A stretch of DNA of 35,237 nucleotides from positions 1-35,237 of the forward strand of contig VFZO01000034.1 in the NCBI GenBank assembly GCA_016871155.1, given 5' to 3'. Position numbers and translations under genes: made by a program. Within the stretch, counting starts at the first letter, position 1; each line of letters begins with the position of its first letter. The notes beneath the pieces were generated by a model. It was not told the DNA's origin and ran no database searches. It was given only the letters and a program-made list of their open reading frames with translations. The DNA is from Acidobacteriota bacterium (GTDB lineage Bacteria > Acidobacteriota > Terriglobia > Bryobacterales > Bryobacteraceae). Positions 1 to 9,400 of the stretch are shown piece after piece.

Positions 1-651
1 GGGATTTCCGCCGAGAGCGGCATTCCCACGTTTCGCGGGCCGGGCGGGCTATGGCGTACGTTTCACGCCGAAGAGCTGGCGACCCAAGAGGCGTTCGACC
101 GTGACCCGAAACTTGTGTGGGAGTGGTATCAGTCGCGGAGGGAGATCATCGCTTCGAAGGAACCCAACGCGGCGCACCGCGCGCTGGTAAAACTCGAGAA
201 GACGGCCGGCCGCTTCACGCTGATCACGCAGAACGTGGACGGATTGCACGACCGGGCCGGGTCCAAGCGGGTGTTGAAGATCCACGGCGATATCTGGTTC
301 ACGCGCTGCACGAAGTGCATCCACCAGCGCGTGAACCGGTCGCTCGACATGGAGCTGCCGCCGCGCTGCGAGGAGTGCAGCGCATGGATGCGCCCGGGCG
401 TGGTCTGGTTCGGCGAGTCGCTGCCGCGCCTGGCGTGGGAGGACGCCGAACGCGAGGTGAACGGCTGCGACCTGCTGCTGGTGATTGGGACTTCGGCGCA
501 GGTGTATCCGGCGGCCGGGCTGATTGACCGGGCGCGGGCGGCGGGTGTCCCCAGTGTGGAGATCAACCTGGACGAGACGCCGTATTCGGCGGCGGTCAAG
601 TACTCGTTGCGCGGGAAGGCGGCGGAGATTCTACCCCTGCTTTTGGAGTAG
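1..651 (+). CDS. cobB: NAD-dependent protein deacylase, sirtuin (5' truncated)
   Basis: A SIR2-family enzyme that removes acyl groups from lysines using NAD+. The frame is open from base 1, so the N-terminus lies outside the window; 216 residues are visible. The visible start GISAESGIPTFRGPGG is the NAD-binding loop. TQNVDGLH and the catalytic His (residue 95, in KIHGD) follow. Two Cys pairs (C103/C106 and C123/C126) form the zinc site, and GTSAQVYPAAGL and EINLDET are the C-terminal Rossmann motifs. Y43 and R46 form the Y-x-x-R pair that marks class III sirtuins (CobB/SIRT5), which favour succinyl- and malonyl-lysine; that preference is inferred from the family. The last 21 bases overlap the end of the converging ribE gene. 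Confidence 0.95.
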   Translation, partial: GISAESGIPTFRGPGGLWRTFHAEELATQEAFDRDPKLVWEWYQSRREIIASKEPNAAHRALVKLEKTAGRFTLITQNVDGLHDRAGSKRVLKIHGDIWFTRCTKCIHQRVNRSLDMELPPRCEECSAWMRPGVVWFGESLPRLAWEDAEREVNGCDLLLVIGTSAQVYPAAGLIDRARAAGVPSVEINLDETPYSAAVKYSLRGKAAEILPLLLE

Positions 652-1227
652 CTTCTCGACGTACTTGGCGAGAATGTCGGTCTCGAGATTGACCCGTGCG
701 CCCGGGGCCTGCGCGCCAAGCGAAGTGTTCTGAAAGGTGTGCGGAATGATGGTGACGCCGAGAAGCCGGTTCTGAATCGAAGCGACGGTCAGGCTGATGC
801 CATCGATGGCGATGGAGCCCTTCTCGACGATGTAACGATCAAGCTCGGCCGGAACGCGAACCCGCAACCACCAGTTGCCGTTGCCAAGTTCGTCGAGGCC
901 CTCTAAGACGCCGGTGCCATCGACGTGCCCCTGCACGACATGGCCGCCCAGGCGGCCTTCGGCGGGCACCGGCCGTTCCAGATTCACGCGCGCGCCCGGG
1001 GCCAACCCGCCCAGGCTGGTTCGGCGCATAGTCTCGGGAGCGATGTCGGCGTCAAAAGAGTCCCCGGTAAGTCGCAGAGCCGTCAGGCAGACGCCATTTA
1101 CGGCGATGCTCGCGCCTTCGAAAGAGCCGGAGAGCACGGTGTGGCAATGGATTCGGAGACGAGCGCCCTCGCCTCGCTGCTCGATCGCGGCCAGGGTTCC
1201 GAGTTCCTCGATGATGCCGGTGAACAT
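631..1227 (-). CDS. ribE: Riboflavin synthase, alpha chain
   Basis: Riboflavin synthase joins two molecules of 6,7-dimethyl-8-ribityllumazine to give riboflavin plus the pyrimidinedione. The 198-residue product starts with the family signature MFTGIIEELG and has two lumazine-binding barrels in tandem, at about residues 1-95 and 96-190 (GGHVVQGHVDGTG opens the second). The reading frame continues upstream, but the start at 1227 fits the family N-terminus exactly. It shares one base with the ribD stop codon (TGATG), so the two genes are translationally coupled. The ribA/B and ribH genes are not in the window. The 3' end overlaps the converging sirtuin gene by 21 bases. Confidence 0.96.
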   Translation of the reverse strand: MFTGIIEELGTLAAIEQRGEGARLRIHCHTVLSGSFEGASIAVNGVCLTALRLTGDSFDADIAPETMRRTSLGGLAPGARVNLERPVPAEGRLGGHVVQGHVDGTGVLEGLDELGNGNWWLRVRVPAELDRYIVEKGSIAIDGISLTVASIQNRLLGVTIIPHTFQNTSLGAQAPGARVNLETDILAKYVEKLLQKQG

Positions 1228-2336
1228 CAGGCCTTGGAGACGCGCCGCGTCCAAGCTTCCACGGCGAACTCGTCGTCGCCGGTCGTGTGGAGTTTCACGT
1301 TGTGGAACTCCATGGCGTCCTCGCGGCGGCGGCGGCCACGGCCTCCGGCGACGGGGAGCGACTGGAGATTTCCAAAGATTTTCGGCGCGTAGTAAAAGAA
1401 GACCTTGTCGACAACACCGGAATCGAGCGCCGCGCCGTTGACCTTGCTGCCGGCCTCGATCATGAGCGAGAGGTACTTCCGCGAAGCCAGCAGTTCCACC
1501 AGCCCACGGAGGCTCGTGCGTCCACCGCTGCCGTCGAGCACGGCCACTTCGACGCCGGTTTTTTCCAGGGCGGCACGGCGCTCGGAGTTTGCGGCGGAGG
1601 TGGTAATGACAAGCAGGCTGGAAGGGCCGGCGCGAACCATCTGCGAATCCGGCCGGATGCGCAATTGCGAATCGAGCACGATGCGGAGCAGCGGCCGGGA
1701 ACGCGGCAGGCCGCTTCGATCGGTGAGTTGGCAATCGTCGGATTCTACAGTGCCGATACCTGTAAGGATGGCGTCGGAATGGTGGCGAAGCTGCTGGACA
1801 TGGGCGCGGGAGCGCTCCGAGGTGATCCAGCCCTCGTTGTCGTCGGGCGCGGCGATCTTACCGTCGAGCGTGAGCGCGCTCTTGAGCGTCACCAGCGGCC
1901 GGTGTTCGCGCATGAAGAAGCAGAAAGCCTCGTTGAGTTTTTCGGCTTCGGCGGCGTGGCGCGGATCGAGGTTGACAGAGACGCCGGCTGCGCGCAGTTT
2001 TTCAAAGCCGCGGCCGCTGACAAGCGGGTTAGGGTCCTGCATGGCTGCGATGACGGTGGTGACGCCAGCGGCGATTAGCGCATCGGCGCAGGGCGCGGTG
2101 CGGCCTTCGTGGGAGCAGGGCTCAAGCGTAATGTAGAGCGTGGCGCCGAGGGCCCGATCCCCGGCCTGCTCCAGCGCGACGGCTTCGGCATGCTTCTTTT
2201 CCGAGTAGATGTGATGGCCGCTGCCGACGACCCGCCCGTCGCGAACCAGCACCGCGCCCACGGTGGGATTCGGGCTGGTGAGGCCGAGACCGAGGCGGGC
2301 CTCGGAAAGCGCGTGAGCCATGTAGTCGAGGTGCAT
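1227..2336 (-). CDS. ribD: Bifunctional riboflavin deaminase-reductase
   Basis: RibD carries out the second and third steps of riboflavin synthesis: deamination of the diaminopyrimidine phosphate, then NADPH-dependent reduction of the ribosyl side chain. The 369-residue protein has the N-terminal zinc deaminase domain, with HAEAVAL (metal His and catalytic Glu) and PCSHEGRTAPC (two zinc Cys). The C-terminal dihydrofolate-reductase-like domain follows from about residue 145, with LKSALTLDGKIA and GIGTVESDD. Length is as expected for the bifunctional enzyme. The start lies 3 nt after the ftsY stop codon and the end overlaps the ribE start, so ftsY-ribD-ribE reads as one operon. Confidence 0.96.
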   Translation of the reverse strand: MHLDYMAHALSEARLGLGLTSPNPTVGAVLVRDGRVVGSGHHIYSEKKHAEAVALEQAGDRALGATLYITLEPCSHEGRTAPCADALIAAGVTTVIAAMQDPNPLVSGRGFEKLRAAGVSVNLDPRHAAEAEKLNEAFCFFMREHRPLVTLKSALTLDGKIAAPDDNEGWITSERSRAHVQQLRHHSDAILTGIGTVESDDCQLTDRSGLPRSRPLLRIVLDSQLRIRPDSQMVRAGPSSLLVITTSAANSERRAALEKTGVEVAVLDGSGGRTSLRGLVELLASRKYLSLMIEAGSKVNGAALDSGVVDKVFFYYAPKIFGNLQSLPVAGGRGRRRREDAMEFHNVKLHTTGDDEFAVEAWTRRVSKA

Positions 2337-2339
2337 GGA

Positions 2340-3290
2340 TTAGTCGAAAAGAGACGCGATGTACTGTTCAGGATCGAAGGGCAGAAGGTCGGTGACCTTT
2401 TCGCCGACTCCAATGTAACGAATGGGCAGGTTCAACTCGCGAGCAATGGCGATGGCGATGCCGCCCTTGGCCGTGCCGTCGAGCTTGGTGAGAACGATGC
2501 CCGTGACGCCGGACGCCTCCGTGAACTTACGGGCCTGCTCGAGGCCGTTCTGACCCGTGGTGGCGTCGAGCACCAGGTACACTTCGTGCGGCGCTTCCGG
2601 AATAACGCGGGCGGCGGTACGGCGCATTTTCTCCAGCTCCGCCATCAGGCCTTCTTTATTGTGCAGGCGGCCGGCGGTGTCGACAATGACGACATCGGCC
2701 TTGCGGGCGCGGCCGGCCTGCAGGGCATCGAAAATGACGGCACTGGGATCGGCGCCCTGCGCCTGGCGAATAATGCCGGTATCGGCGCGGTTGGCCCAGA
2801 CTTCCAACTGTTCGATGGCCGCGGCGCGGAAGGTGTCGGCGGCTGCCATGATGACGGTCTTGCCGTTCTCCTGCAGGCGCCGGGCGAGTTTGCCGGTGGT
2901 GGTTGTTTTGCCAGCGCCGTTCACACCAACCATCATGACCACCAGCGGCGGCTGCGCTGCTCGGGCCTCCGGGCGGTCGGAAGCCTGGAGAACTTCGAGC
3001 AGGTGTTGGCGGATAAGCGCGCGAAGCCCGGCGGCGTCGCTAACCATCTTGCGGTCGACCCGCTGCCGGATGGTTTCGAGAATTTCGGTGGCGGTGCGGA
3101 TGCCGACATCAGCGGTGATGAGCGCATATTCGAGCTCTTCGAGAAGGCCGGAGTCGATCTGTTTTTTGCCGTGAACGGCATCGTCAATGGTAGTAACGAG
3201 ACCCGCGCGGGTCTTTTCTATCCCTTGTTTCAGGCGGTCCAGAAGACTGCCACCGCCACCCTCACCGGAGCCGAACAATGACGAAAGCAT
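2340..3290 (-). CDS. ftsY: Signal recognition particle receptor FtsY
   Basis: FtsY is the membrane-associated SRP receptor GTPase that hands ribosome-nascent-chain complexes to the Sec translocon. The 316-residue form begins MLSSLFGSGEG. It has a short N-domain (about 15-100) and a complete NG GTPase domain: P-loop GVNGAGKTTTTGKLA (122-136), DTFRAAA (152-158), DTAGR (204-208), TKLDG (268-272) and the closing GVGEKVTDLLPFD. The frame stays open another 45 codons upstream, but that extension is unlike the family and would overlap the divergent kinase gene, so I prefer 3290. The long acidic A-domain of enterobacterial FtsY is absent, as in many phyla. It is first gene of the operon with ribD and ribE. 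Confidence 0.96.
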   Translation of the reverse strand: MLSSLFGSGEGGGGSLLDRLKQGIEKTRAGLVTTIDDAVHGKKQIDSGLLEELEYALITADVGIRTATEILETIRQRVDRKMVSDAAGLRALIRQHLLEVLQASDRPEARAAQPPLVVMMVGVNGAGKTTTTGKLARRLQENGKTVIMAAADTFRAAAIEQLEVWANRADTGIIRQAQGADPSAVIFDALQAGRARKADVVIVDTAGRLHNKEGLMAELEKMRRTAARVIPEAPHEVYLVLDATTGQNGLEQARKFTEASGVTGIVLTKLDGTAKGGIAIAIARELNLPIRYIGVGEKVTDLLPFDPEQYIASLFD

Positions 3291-3368
3291 GCTAGAAAGA
3301 CCATGATACCAAGGGCTTTTTAAAAAACCGTGACGGAATGGCCGATATGATTCACGCGTTACAATTAG

Positions 3369-5063
3369 ATGGTCGCAATGGAACCCAGCACCCCGGCGGG
3401 TAAGATCGGGCGCTATTTTGTCCAAGGAGAGCTTGGACGAGGCGCGATGGGAGTTGTGTACCGGGCGCAGGATCCTGCCATTGGACGCGTCGTGGCGATC
3501 AAGACGATTCGCATCGGCCAGTTCAGCGACGAACGCGAATTAAAGCATGTGCGGGAGCGCATGGTGCGCGAGGCGCAGGCCGCGGGTATGCTGTCGCACA
3601 ACAACATCGTAACCATCTACGACATCCAGGAGGAGGCGGATACCGCCTTCATTTTCATGGAATACGTCGATGGCGAGACGCTGGAGAAAATTCTGCTGGC
3701 GGATACGCCGGTGGATCAACAGCTGATTCTCTGGGTGGCCAAGCAATCGTCCGAGGCGCTGGACTACGCCCACGCGCGTGGAATCGTACACCGTGACATC
3801 AAGCCGGCCAACATCATGGTGCGAAAGGACGGCGTCGCGAAGATCGCCGATTTCGGAATCGCGCGGGTGCAGTCGCAGTCGATGACGCAGACCGGGCAGG
3901 TGCTGGGTACGCCGAATTACATGTCGCCGGAACAGATTTCCGGCAAGGCCGTGGATGGGCGCGCCGATCAGTACTCACTGGCCGTGATGTTATATGAGGT
4001 GCTGACAGGCGAAAAGCCGTTCGTCGCCGACTCGTTGCCGACGCTGCTGTTCAAAGTTGTCAGCGAAATTCCGGCTCCAGTGCCTCGACTGAACCCCACG
4101 CTGAGCCCGGCGATCGACGAGGTGCTGCAGCGGGCGCTAGCCAAGAGTCCGGACGACAGGTTCCCTTCGTGCACCGAGTTCATTCGCGCCTTGGAGCGCG
4201 CGTGCAACGCGACGCCGGGATGGAAAACGCTGGTACGTGGCGGCGGCCTGACGCAGCCGACGCATTTTTCCTCGCCTACGCCGGCACCCGTCCCGGTGGT
4301 GAACAAACCGGTACCGGTGCCACAGGCGCCCGCGCGAACGGAGAGTTCGAAGCCGATGAACTTGGCGCTGATCGGAGGCGTGGCGGCTGCGATGCTGGTG
4401 GTTGGGATCGGAGCCGTGGGCGCCAAGCTGTACTTCGATAAGCGGAAGCAACAGACGGTGGCAGCGCCCCCCGTGGTGGATCCCGCGCCTGTGAAAGCCG
4501 CGACGCCAGCGCCAACTGGCGGCAAGCCAATGCCAACTGCGGGTCAGCTGGCGCCGACGGCCGCGCCGAAAACCGTGCCTCCTCCGCTAGAACCGAAACA
4601 GCCTTCCGCGCCTCCGGTTGCATCGCCGCCCAAATCTGGCGGAGTGATGGCCGCTGTCTCGATTCGAACGAATCCCGAGGGAGCGCGCGTGATCGTCGAC
4701 GATGGGCAGGTCCCGCCATGCACCAGCCCCTGCCTGCTGGAGTTGCCCGGCGGACGGCACGCGGCGGCGATTCTGCTGGACGACTACCGTACCGAGATGC
4801 GCATCTTCAACGTTCCGCAGGATACGGTGCTGTCGGTGAATCTGGAAAAGAAAAAAGGGATGCTGGAAGTTTCGAGTAATCCGGCGGGTGCATCCATCAC
4901 CATTGACGGCGCGGAGAACCCGCACAAAACGCCTGCGCTGATTCCGCTGGCCGTTGGAAAGCACACGGTCGTCGTTTCTCTGCCCGGCAAACCGGCATAC
5001 ACCCGAAGCTTTGAGATGCGCGCCGACGCCACTATCTCTTTAAACGCGGATTTGGGAAACTAG
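3369..5063 (+). CDS. Membrane Ser/Thr protein kinase with PEGA repeats
   Basis: A PknB-type eukaryotic-like kinase of 564 residues. The kinase domain (about 15-280) is intact: glycine loop GELGRGAMGVVY, ATP-binding K45, HRDIKPAN (D143), DFGIA (161-165) and GTPNYMSPEQ. A Pro/Ala linker leads to one transmembrane helix (about 332-356). Beyond the membrane lies another Pro-rich stretch and two PEGA-like units (about 428-495 and 500-560, each around NPEGARV or NPAGASI), which in such kinases probably contact envelope ligands. A -10-like TACAAT at 3360-3365 lies so close to the ATG at 3369 that the next ATG at 3378 may be the real start. The stop is 4 nt before the sulfite-oxidase-like gene, so the two are probably co-transcribed. 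Confidence 0.93.
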   Translation: MVAMEPSTPAGKIGRYFVQGELGRGAMGVVYRAQDPAIGRVVAIKTIRIGQFSDERELKHVRERMVREAQAAGMLSHNNIVTIYDIQEEADTAFIFMEYVDGETLEKILLADTPVDQQLILWVAKQSSEALDYAHARGIVHRDIKPANIMVRKDGVAKIADFGIARVQSQSMTQTGQVLGTPNYMSPEQISGKAVDGRADQYSLAVMLYEVLTGEKPFVADSLPTLLFKVVSEIPAPVPRLNPTLSPAIDEVLQRALAKSPDDRFPSCTEFIRALERACNATPGWKTLVRGGGLTQPTHFSSPTPAPVPVVNKPVPVPQAPARTESSKPMNLALIGGVAAAMLVVGIGAVGAKLYFDKRKQQTVAAPPVVDPAPVKAATPAPTGGKPMPTAGQLAPTAAPKTVPPPLEPKQPSAPPVASPPKSGGVMAAVSIRTNPEGARVIVDDGQVPPCTSPCLLELPGGRHAAAILLDDYRTEMRIFNVPQDTVLSVNLEKKKGMLEVSSNPAGASITIDGAENPHKTPALIPLAVGKHTVVVSLPGKPAYTRSFEMRADATISLNADLGN

Positions 5064-5067
5064 GCAG

Positions 5068-6426
5068 GTGCAGAACTCACTCCTCTCGCGCCGGGCGCTG
5101 TTCGGCTTGGCGGGCGCCACATTAATCGCTGCCGAAGGTAAGCGCAACATGATCGTCCGGTCCAGCCGCGCCGAAGATCTGGAGATGCCGCTCGACGGAT
5201 TCCTGGAGAGCTACCTGACTCCGGTGGAACGGTTCTTCGTCCGGAGCCATCATTACACGCCGGACGTGAAGGCGGCGGAGTGGAAGCTGCAAGTGGACGG
5301 CAAGGTTTCGAGCACGTTGGCGCTGACGTTGGACGAGTTGAAGAAGATGCCGCGCGTGGAGCTGGTCAGCGTTTTGGAGTGCGCGGGCAACGGACGCGGA
5401 TTGTACGAACCGTCGATGCCCGGTTTGCAATGGACCTACGGAAGCGTGGGCAACGCGCGTTGGGCCGGAGTGCGGCTGGCCGATGTGTTGAAACGCGCGG
5501 GCCTGCAGGCGGGCGCGGTGGAGGTGCTCTTCGACGGTGCCGACGTCCCGGTGGGAATGCAGCCCGAGTTCATACGGTGCATTCCGTTCGCTAAGGCAAT
5601 GGACCCGAACACGATTCTGGCTTATGAGATGAATGGCGCGCCGCTGACGCGCGATCACGGATTTCCGCTGCGCGTGGTGGCGCCGGGATGGGCGGGCGAC
5701 TGTTGGGTGAAGTGGCTGACGCGCATTGAGGTCCGCGATAAAGAGTTCGACGGCTTCTTTATGAAGACCGGCTACCGGCATCCCGGCAAGGCGGTTGCGC
5801 CGGGCACGGCGGTGGATCCGGCGCAGATGAAGCCGGTCACGTCGTTGCAGATCAAGAGTGTGATCGCTAGCCACGCGGACGGCGTACGCGCGGGGTTAGC
5901 GGCCACGAAGATTCGGGGCGCGGCGTGGTCCCACGAATCGCCTGTGACGGCCGTAGAAATTTCGACCGACGGTGGACGAAGATGGGCCCCGGCGCGTTTG
6001 GGGCCGGAGACGCACCGGTTCGGCTGGAAGCAGTTCACGTTCGATTGGACGCCCAAGGAAGAGGCCTACTACACGATACTGGCACGGGCCCGCAACGCGG
6101 CAGGCGAGACGCAGCCGCTGGTGCAGGAGTGGAATCCGTCCGGGTACGGCCATAACGTGGTTCATGCGGTGCGGCTGCACGTCGCGGCCTCGGCGCCGGC
6201 GCCGAAGTCCGCGCAGGCCGCACAGGCCGTCGACACGCCTGCCGTGTATAAGCAGACCTGCCTGGCCTGCCACGGCGAGGAGGGAATCTCGCAGCAACGG
6301 CTATCGCGCGCGCAATGGGAGCGCGAGGTGGAAAAGATGCAGCGCTGGGGCGCTCGCGTTACTCCGGAGAATAAGGAAACGCTCGTGGATTATCTGCACA
6401 AGCGTTTCCCCTATAGGGCGCGATAG
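5068..6426 (+). CDS. Exported sulfite-oxidase-family molybdoenzyme fused to cytochrome c
   Basis: A periplasmic molybdenum-cofactor oxidoreductase of the sulfite oxidase/SorA/SoxC family, 452 residues, GTG start. SRRALFGLAGATL near the N-terminus resembles a twin-arginine signal, expected for a cofactor-loaded enzyme. The Mo-binding domain (about 40-250) has FFVRSHH and the cofactor cysteine C105 in LECAGNGR. A dimerisation domain (about 265-375) follows, with AAWS and ISTDGG. The tail carries one c-type heme motif CLACH (398-402) and a possible Met ligand (M424), so electrons may leave through an attached cytochrome; in SorAB the cytochrome is a separate subunit. Sulfite is the family substrate, but other S- or N-oxides cannot be excluded. 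No sox genes lie nearby. Confidence 0.88.
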   Translation: MQNSLLSRRALFGLAGATLIAAEGKRNMIVRSSRAEDLEMPLDGFLESYLTPVERFFVRSHHYTPDVKAAEWKLQVDGKVSSTLALTLDELKKMPRVELVSVLECAGNGRGLYEPSMPGLQWTYGSVGNARWAGVRLADVLKRAGLQAGAVEVLFDGADVPVGMQPEFIRCIPFAKAMDPNTILAYEMNGAPLTRDHGFPLRVVAPGWAGDCWVKWLTRIEVRDKEFDGFFMKTGYRHPGKAVAPGTAVDPAQMKPVTSLQIKSVIASHADGVRAGLAATKIRGAAWSHESPVTAVEISTDGGRRWAPARLGPETHRFGWKQFTFDWTPKEEAYYTILARARNAAGETQPLVQEWNPSGYGHNVVHAVRLHVAASAPAPKSAQAAQAVDTPAVYKQTCLACHGEEGISQQRLSRAQWEREVEKMQRWGARVTPENKETLVDYLHKRFPYRAR

Positions 6427-6433
6427 CGCGCCC
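6416..6433. terminator. Hairpin between convergent genes
   Basis: A perfect 7-bp stem (GGGCGCG / CGCGCCC) with loop ATAG, where the loop holds the TAG stop codon of the sulfite-oxidase-like gene. It sits 3 nt from the stop of the opposing receptor gene. There is no U-tract on either side, so termination is only a possibility. Confidence 0.35.
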
Positions 6434-6436
6434 CAG

Positions 6437-9400
6437 CTAAAACTCCAGCTTCAGCGAAAGCTGAATGAACCGGGGCAAGTTCGACTGATCCATCGCCCCC
6501 GCGATGCGGCCGAAATTGGCATTATTCACGTCCGTGATCGGACCGTTGAAGAACTGCGGAGTATTGGTGGCGTTCAGGAAGTCCGTGCGGAAGGTCAGGC
6601 CCAGGCGTTCGGTGATGCGGTTGTACTTGAGAACCGAAACGTCCAAATTGCGGATGGGCGGGCGGCGGATGGACGTCAGCCGCGCAGCGAATGTCTGCAA
6701 GGTAAAGGCCTGGCGGATGGTCCACGCCGGCTGCTCCCCGCTCTGGCATCCGCGAAGAGTACCATTGGCAAGTTGTGTGCAGGTATTGAAATATCGATCC
6801 AGCGACGGCGACGAAACTTTCGGATCCACGCCCGTGGGAACGGAGTTGGTGGAGATCGCCAGCGGCCAGCCGGATTGGATGCGGGCGATCGCGCTAACCT
6901 GCCATCCGCCAAAGACGCGATCCACGATGCCGGGTCCACCGGAGAGAAACTTTTTGTTCTTACCGAAAGGCAGATCATAAAGTCCGTTCAGTTGCAGGTT
7001 GTGGGGCATATCCCACTCGACCGGGAGCTTCTCTAAGAAGTCGTCCTGCGGGTTCCGGTACGTGCGCTCTTCAAAGGTGCGCGACCAGGTGTAGGCTACG
7101 CTGAAATTCAAACCGTTCGACAGCCGCTTGTAGAGCATCGTCTGTAAACCGTCGTAGCGCTGGGTCCCTTCCGAACGGAACAACTCCGTGATTCCGGTGA
7201 ACTGCGGAAAGGGCCGGAGCAGTTGCTGCGCTTGGACCGTGCCGCCGTTCAGGCCGGTGCCTGGGATCTTGCCGGCGAATGGATTCGGCACGTTGGCGGT
7301 AAGAGCCGCCGCACCGCGATTGAAGTCGGAGAGCGAGATCTCATTGATTGCGCGATTCACTTGCAGGCCGCGAATGCGGCTGCCAACGTAGGCCATGCTG
7401 GCGAGGAAATCGCCGGGCAGTTCGCGCTGGATTTCGAAGGAGTACTGATGCGTGATGGGCAGCGTCCGGGCATAGAACGGCGCGCCGAAGCCTTGTCCGA
7501 GGAACGTCGACAGCCCGCCCGAAGCGCCGGCGGGCCGCAAAAGGCCGGCTGGGAACGGATTGGTGAGAGTGTTCTCCGGCACGCCGGCCTGAATCGATGT
7601 CACCATCGCGGTACGTTGGCTGAATCCGGGAGCATTGCCCGGATCGTCGAAGGTCTGCGCGTAGATCAGTCCGTAGCCGGCCCGCAATACGGTCTTGTCG
7701 TTCAACGAGTAGGCCAGTGCGGCACGCGGGCCAAAGTTATTCCAATCCTGCTTGAATATTCCGCGGGTGCCGCCAACGCCGGAGAAGAGCGCACCGCCCC
7801 GCAAGGTGAGGGGCGGCGCTTGCAGCGGGCTGGTGGTTGTGCGATCGAAGCCCCGGAGCAGGGCATTAAACCGGTCGGTCATCGGGCCAAGATAGTCCCA
7901 ACGCAGGCCGAAATTGAGCTTTAGCTTTTGCGTCAGGCGGAAGTCGTCCTGAAAGTACACCGAGAAGAGCCGCTGTTGGCGCGCGGCCTCGGCATTGATG
8001 TCGACGCCGCCATCGTTTGGCGTGCCGAGCAGAAACGACGCGATCGAGTTGCCGCTGTTTGGCTCCACGCGAAGCGGGTCGCGGCCCGTGAATGCCTGAT
8101 TGAAGTTGTAAAATCCGGCGACAAATCCCGGATTCCGGATATAGGCTCGCTGGAGCCGGAACTCGAACCCGAACTTCTGATACTGCTTTCCGGCGTTCCG
8201 GGCAAACGAGATTTGCGCGGAGTTGGTTTGCGAAATGGGATCGTTCTGCACAGGGTTCGAACCGGCCCCTTCGTAGTTAGCGAATGTGAAGCGCGGAAAG
8301 TAGGCGGGGACCTGCGAGATGAACTGAGGGGAAAAGCCAAGCGACTGCAAGTTGTAACCTTGCCCGATGGAGTTACCGCTCTGCGCGAGGAAGCGCGCAA
8401 GCCCAAGCCGGACGTCGTAGACGAAAGTGGGGCTCAGCGTCTTGGTGTATTGAATCGTGGCGGAATGGTTTTCGCGCTTGAATGGCGTGTTGCCGCTGGT
8501 CTCAGCGACGTTGAGTGTGGAAACCGTCGAGTAGCGGAAGCCCCGTTCTTCGGCCAGGGCGTTGCGCGAATAGCGGATAAACATACGGGACGAATCGTCG
8601 ATTACATAGTCTCCGCGTACCGAATGCTCCGGGAAAAAGTCGGTGAACTTCCGGGTACTCGGCGTCGAGACCAGGTTATTCAAACTTGTGACGGCGTTGC
8701 CGGGAACGTTGCCCTGCGGAATGATGCCCAGTACGTTGCGTGCGATGGGGTTCTGCCGGTTGGCCGGAATGACGTTGCCGGGAAAGGCGGTGCGCGTCAG
8801 CGCGCCATTCACGTTCGTGGTGGAAAATGGATCGAAAATCGGGGCCACCTGTCCGGCGGCGAAGAACGTCTGAGAGAAGTCCCCTCGGCGATGTGCTTCC
8901 GTCGGCACCGAAGTAACGAAGGGATCCGGTATGATCTGGTCGATTTTTTCGTACGCGTAGTGAACGAAGAACTTGTTCTTCCGGATGGGTCCGCCGATGT
9001 CGCCGCCGTACGTATTGATATTCGAACTCTGGCGAGCGATGCCGTTTCGATTGGAGTTAAAGGTGTTTGCGTTCAACACGGTGTTCTGCAGGAACTCGAA
9101 GGCCGAGCCGTGGAACTGATTCGTGCCGCTCTTGGTAGTGATGTTGACGATGCCGCCGGTGGTCCAGCCATACTGCGCGTCGTAGGTGGAGGTCTGGACG
9201 CGGAACTCGCCGGTCCCTTCAACGGGTGGCACGTAGGCGACCTGCCCGGCGCGGGCAAGGTTGGAAACGCCGTCGATCAAAACCTCATTGCCGGAGGGAC
9301 GGCCGCCGCTGATAGACATGGCCGAAGAACCGGCGATGTCAAATGGGCGGAGCCGTGTGGCGGCGGCTGTGACGGCAACGCCGGGCGCCGCCCAGGCCTG

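Noticed and set aside
2109..3281. A 390-codon plus-strand frame opposite ftsY and ribD
   Set aside because: Antisense shadow; both genes on the other strand are certain.
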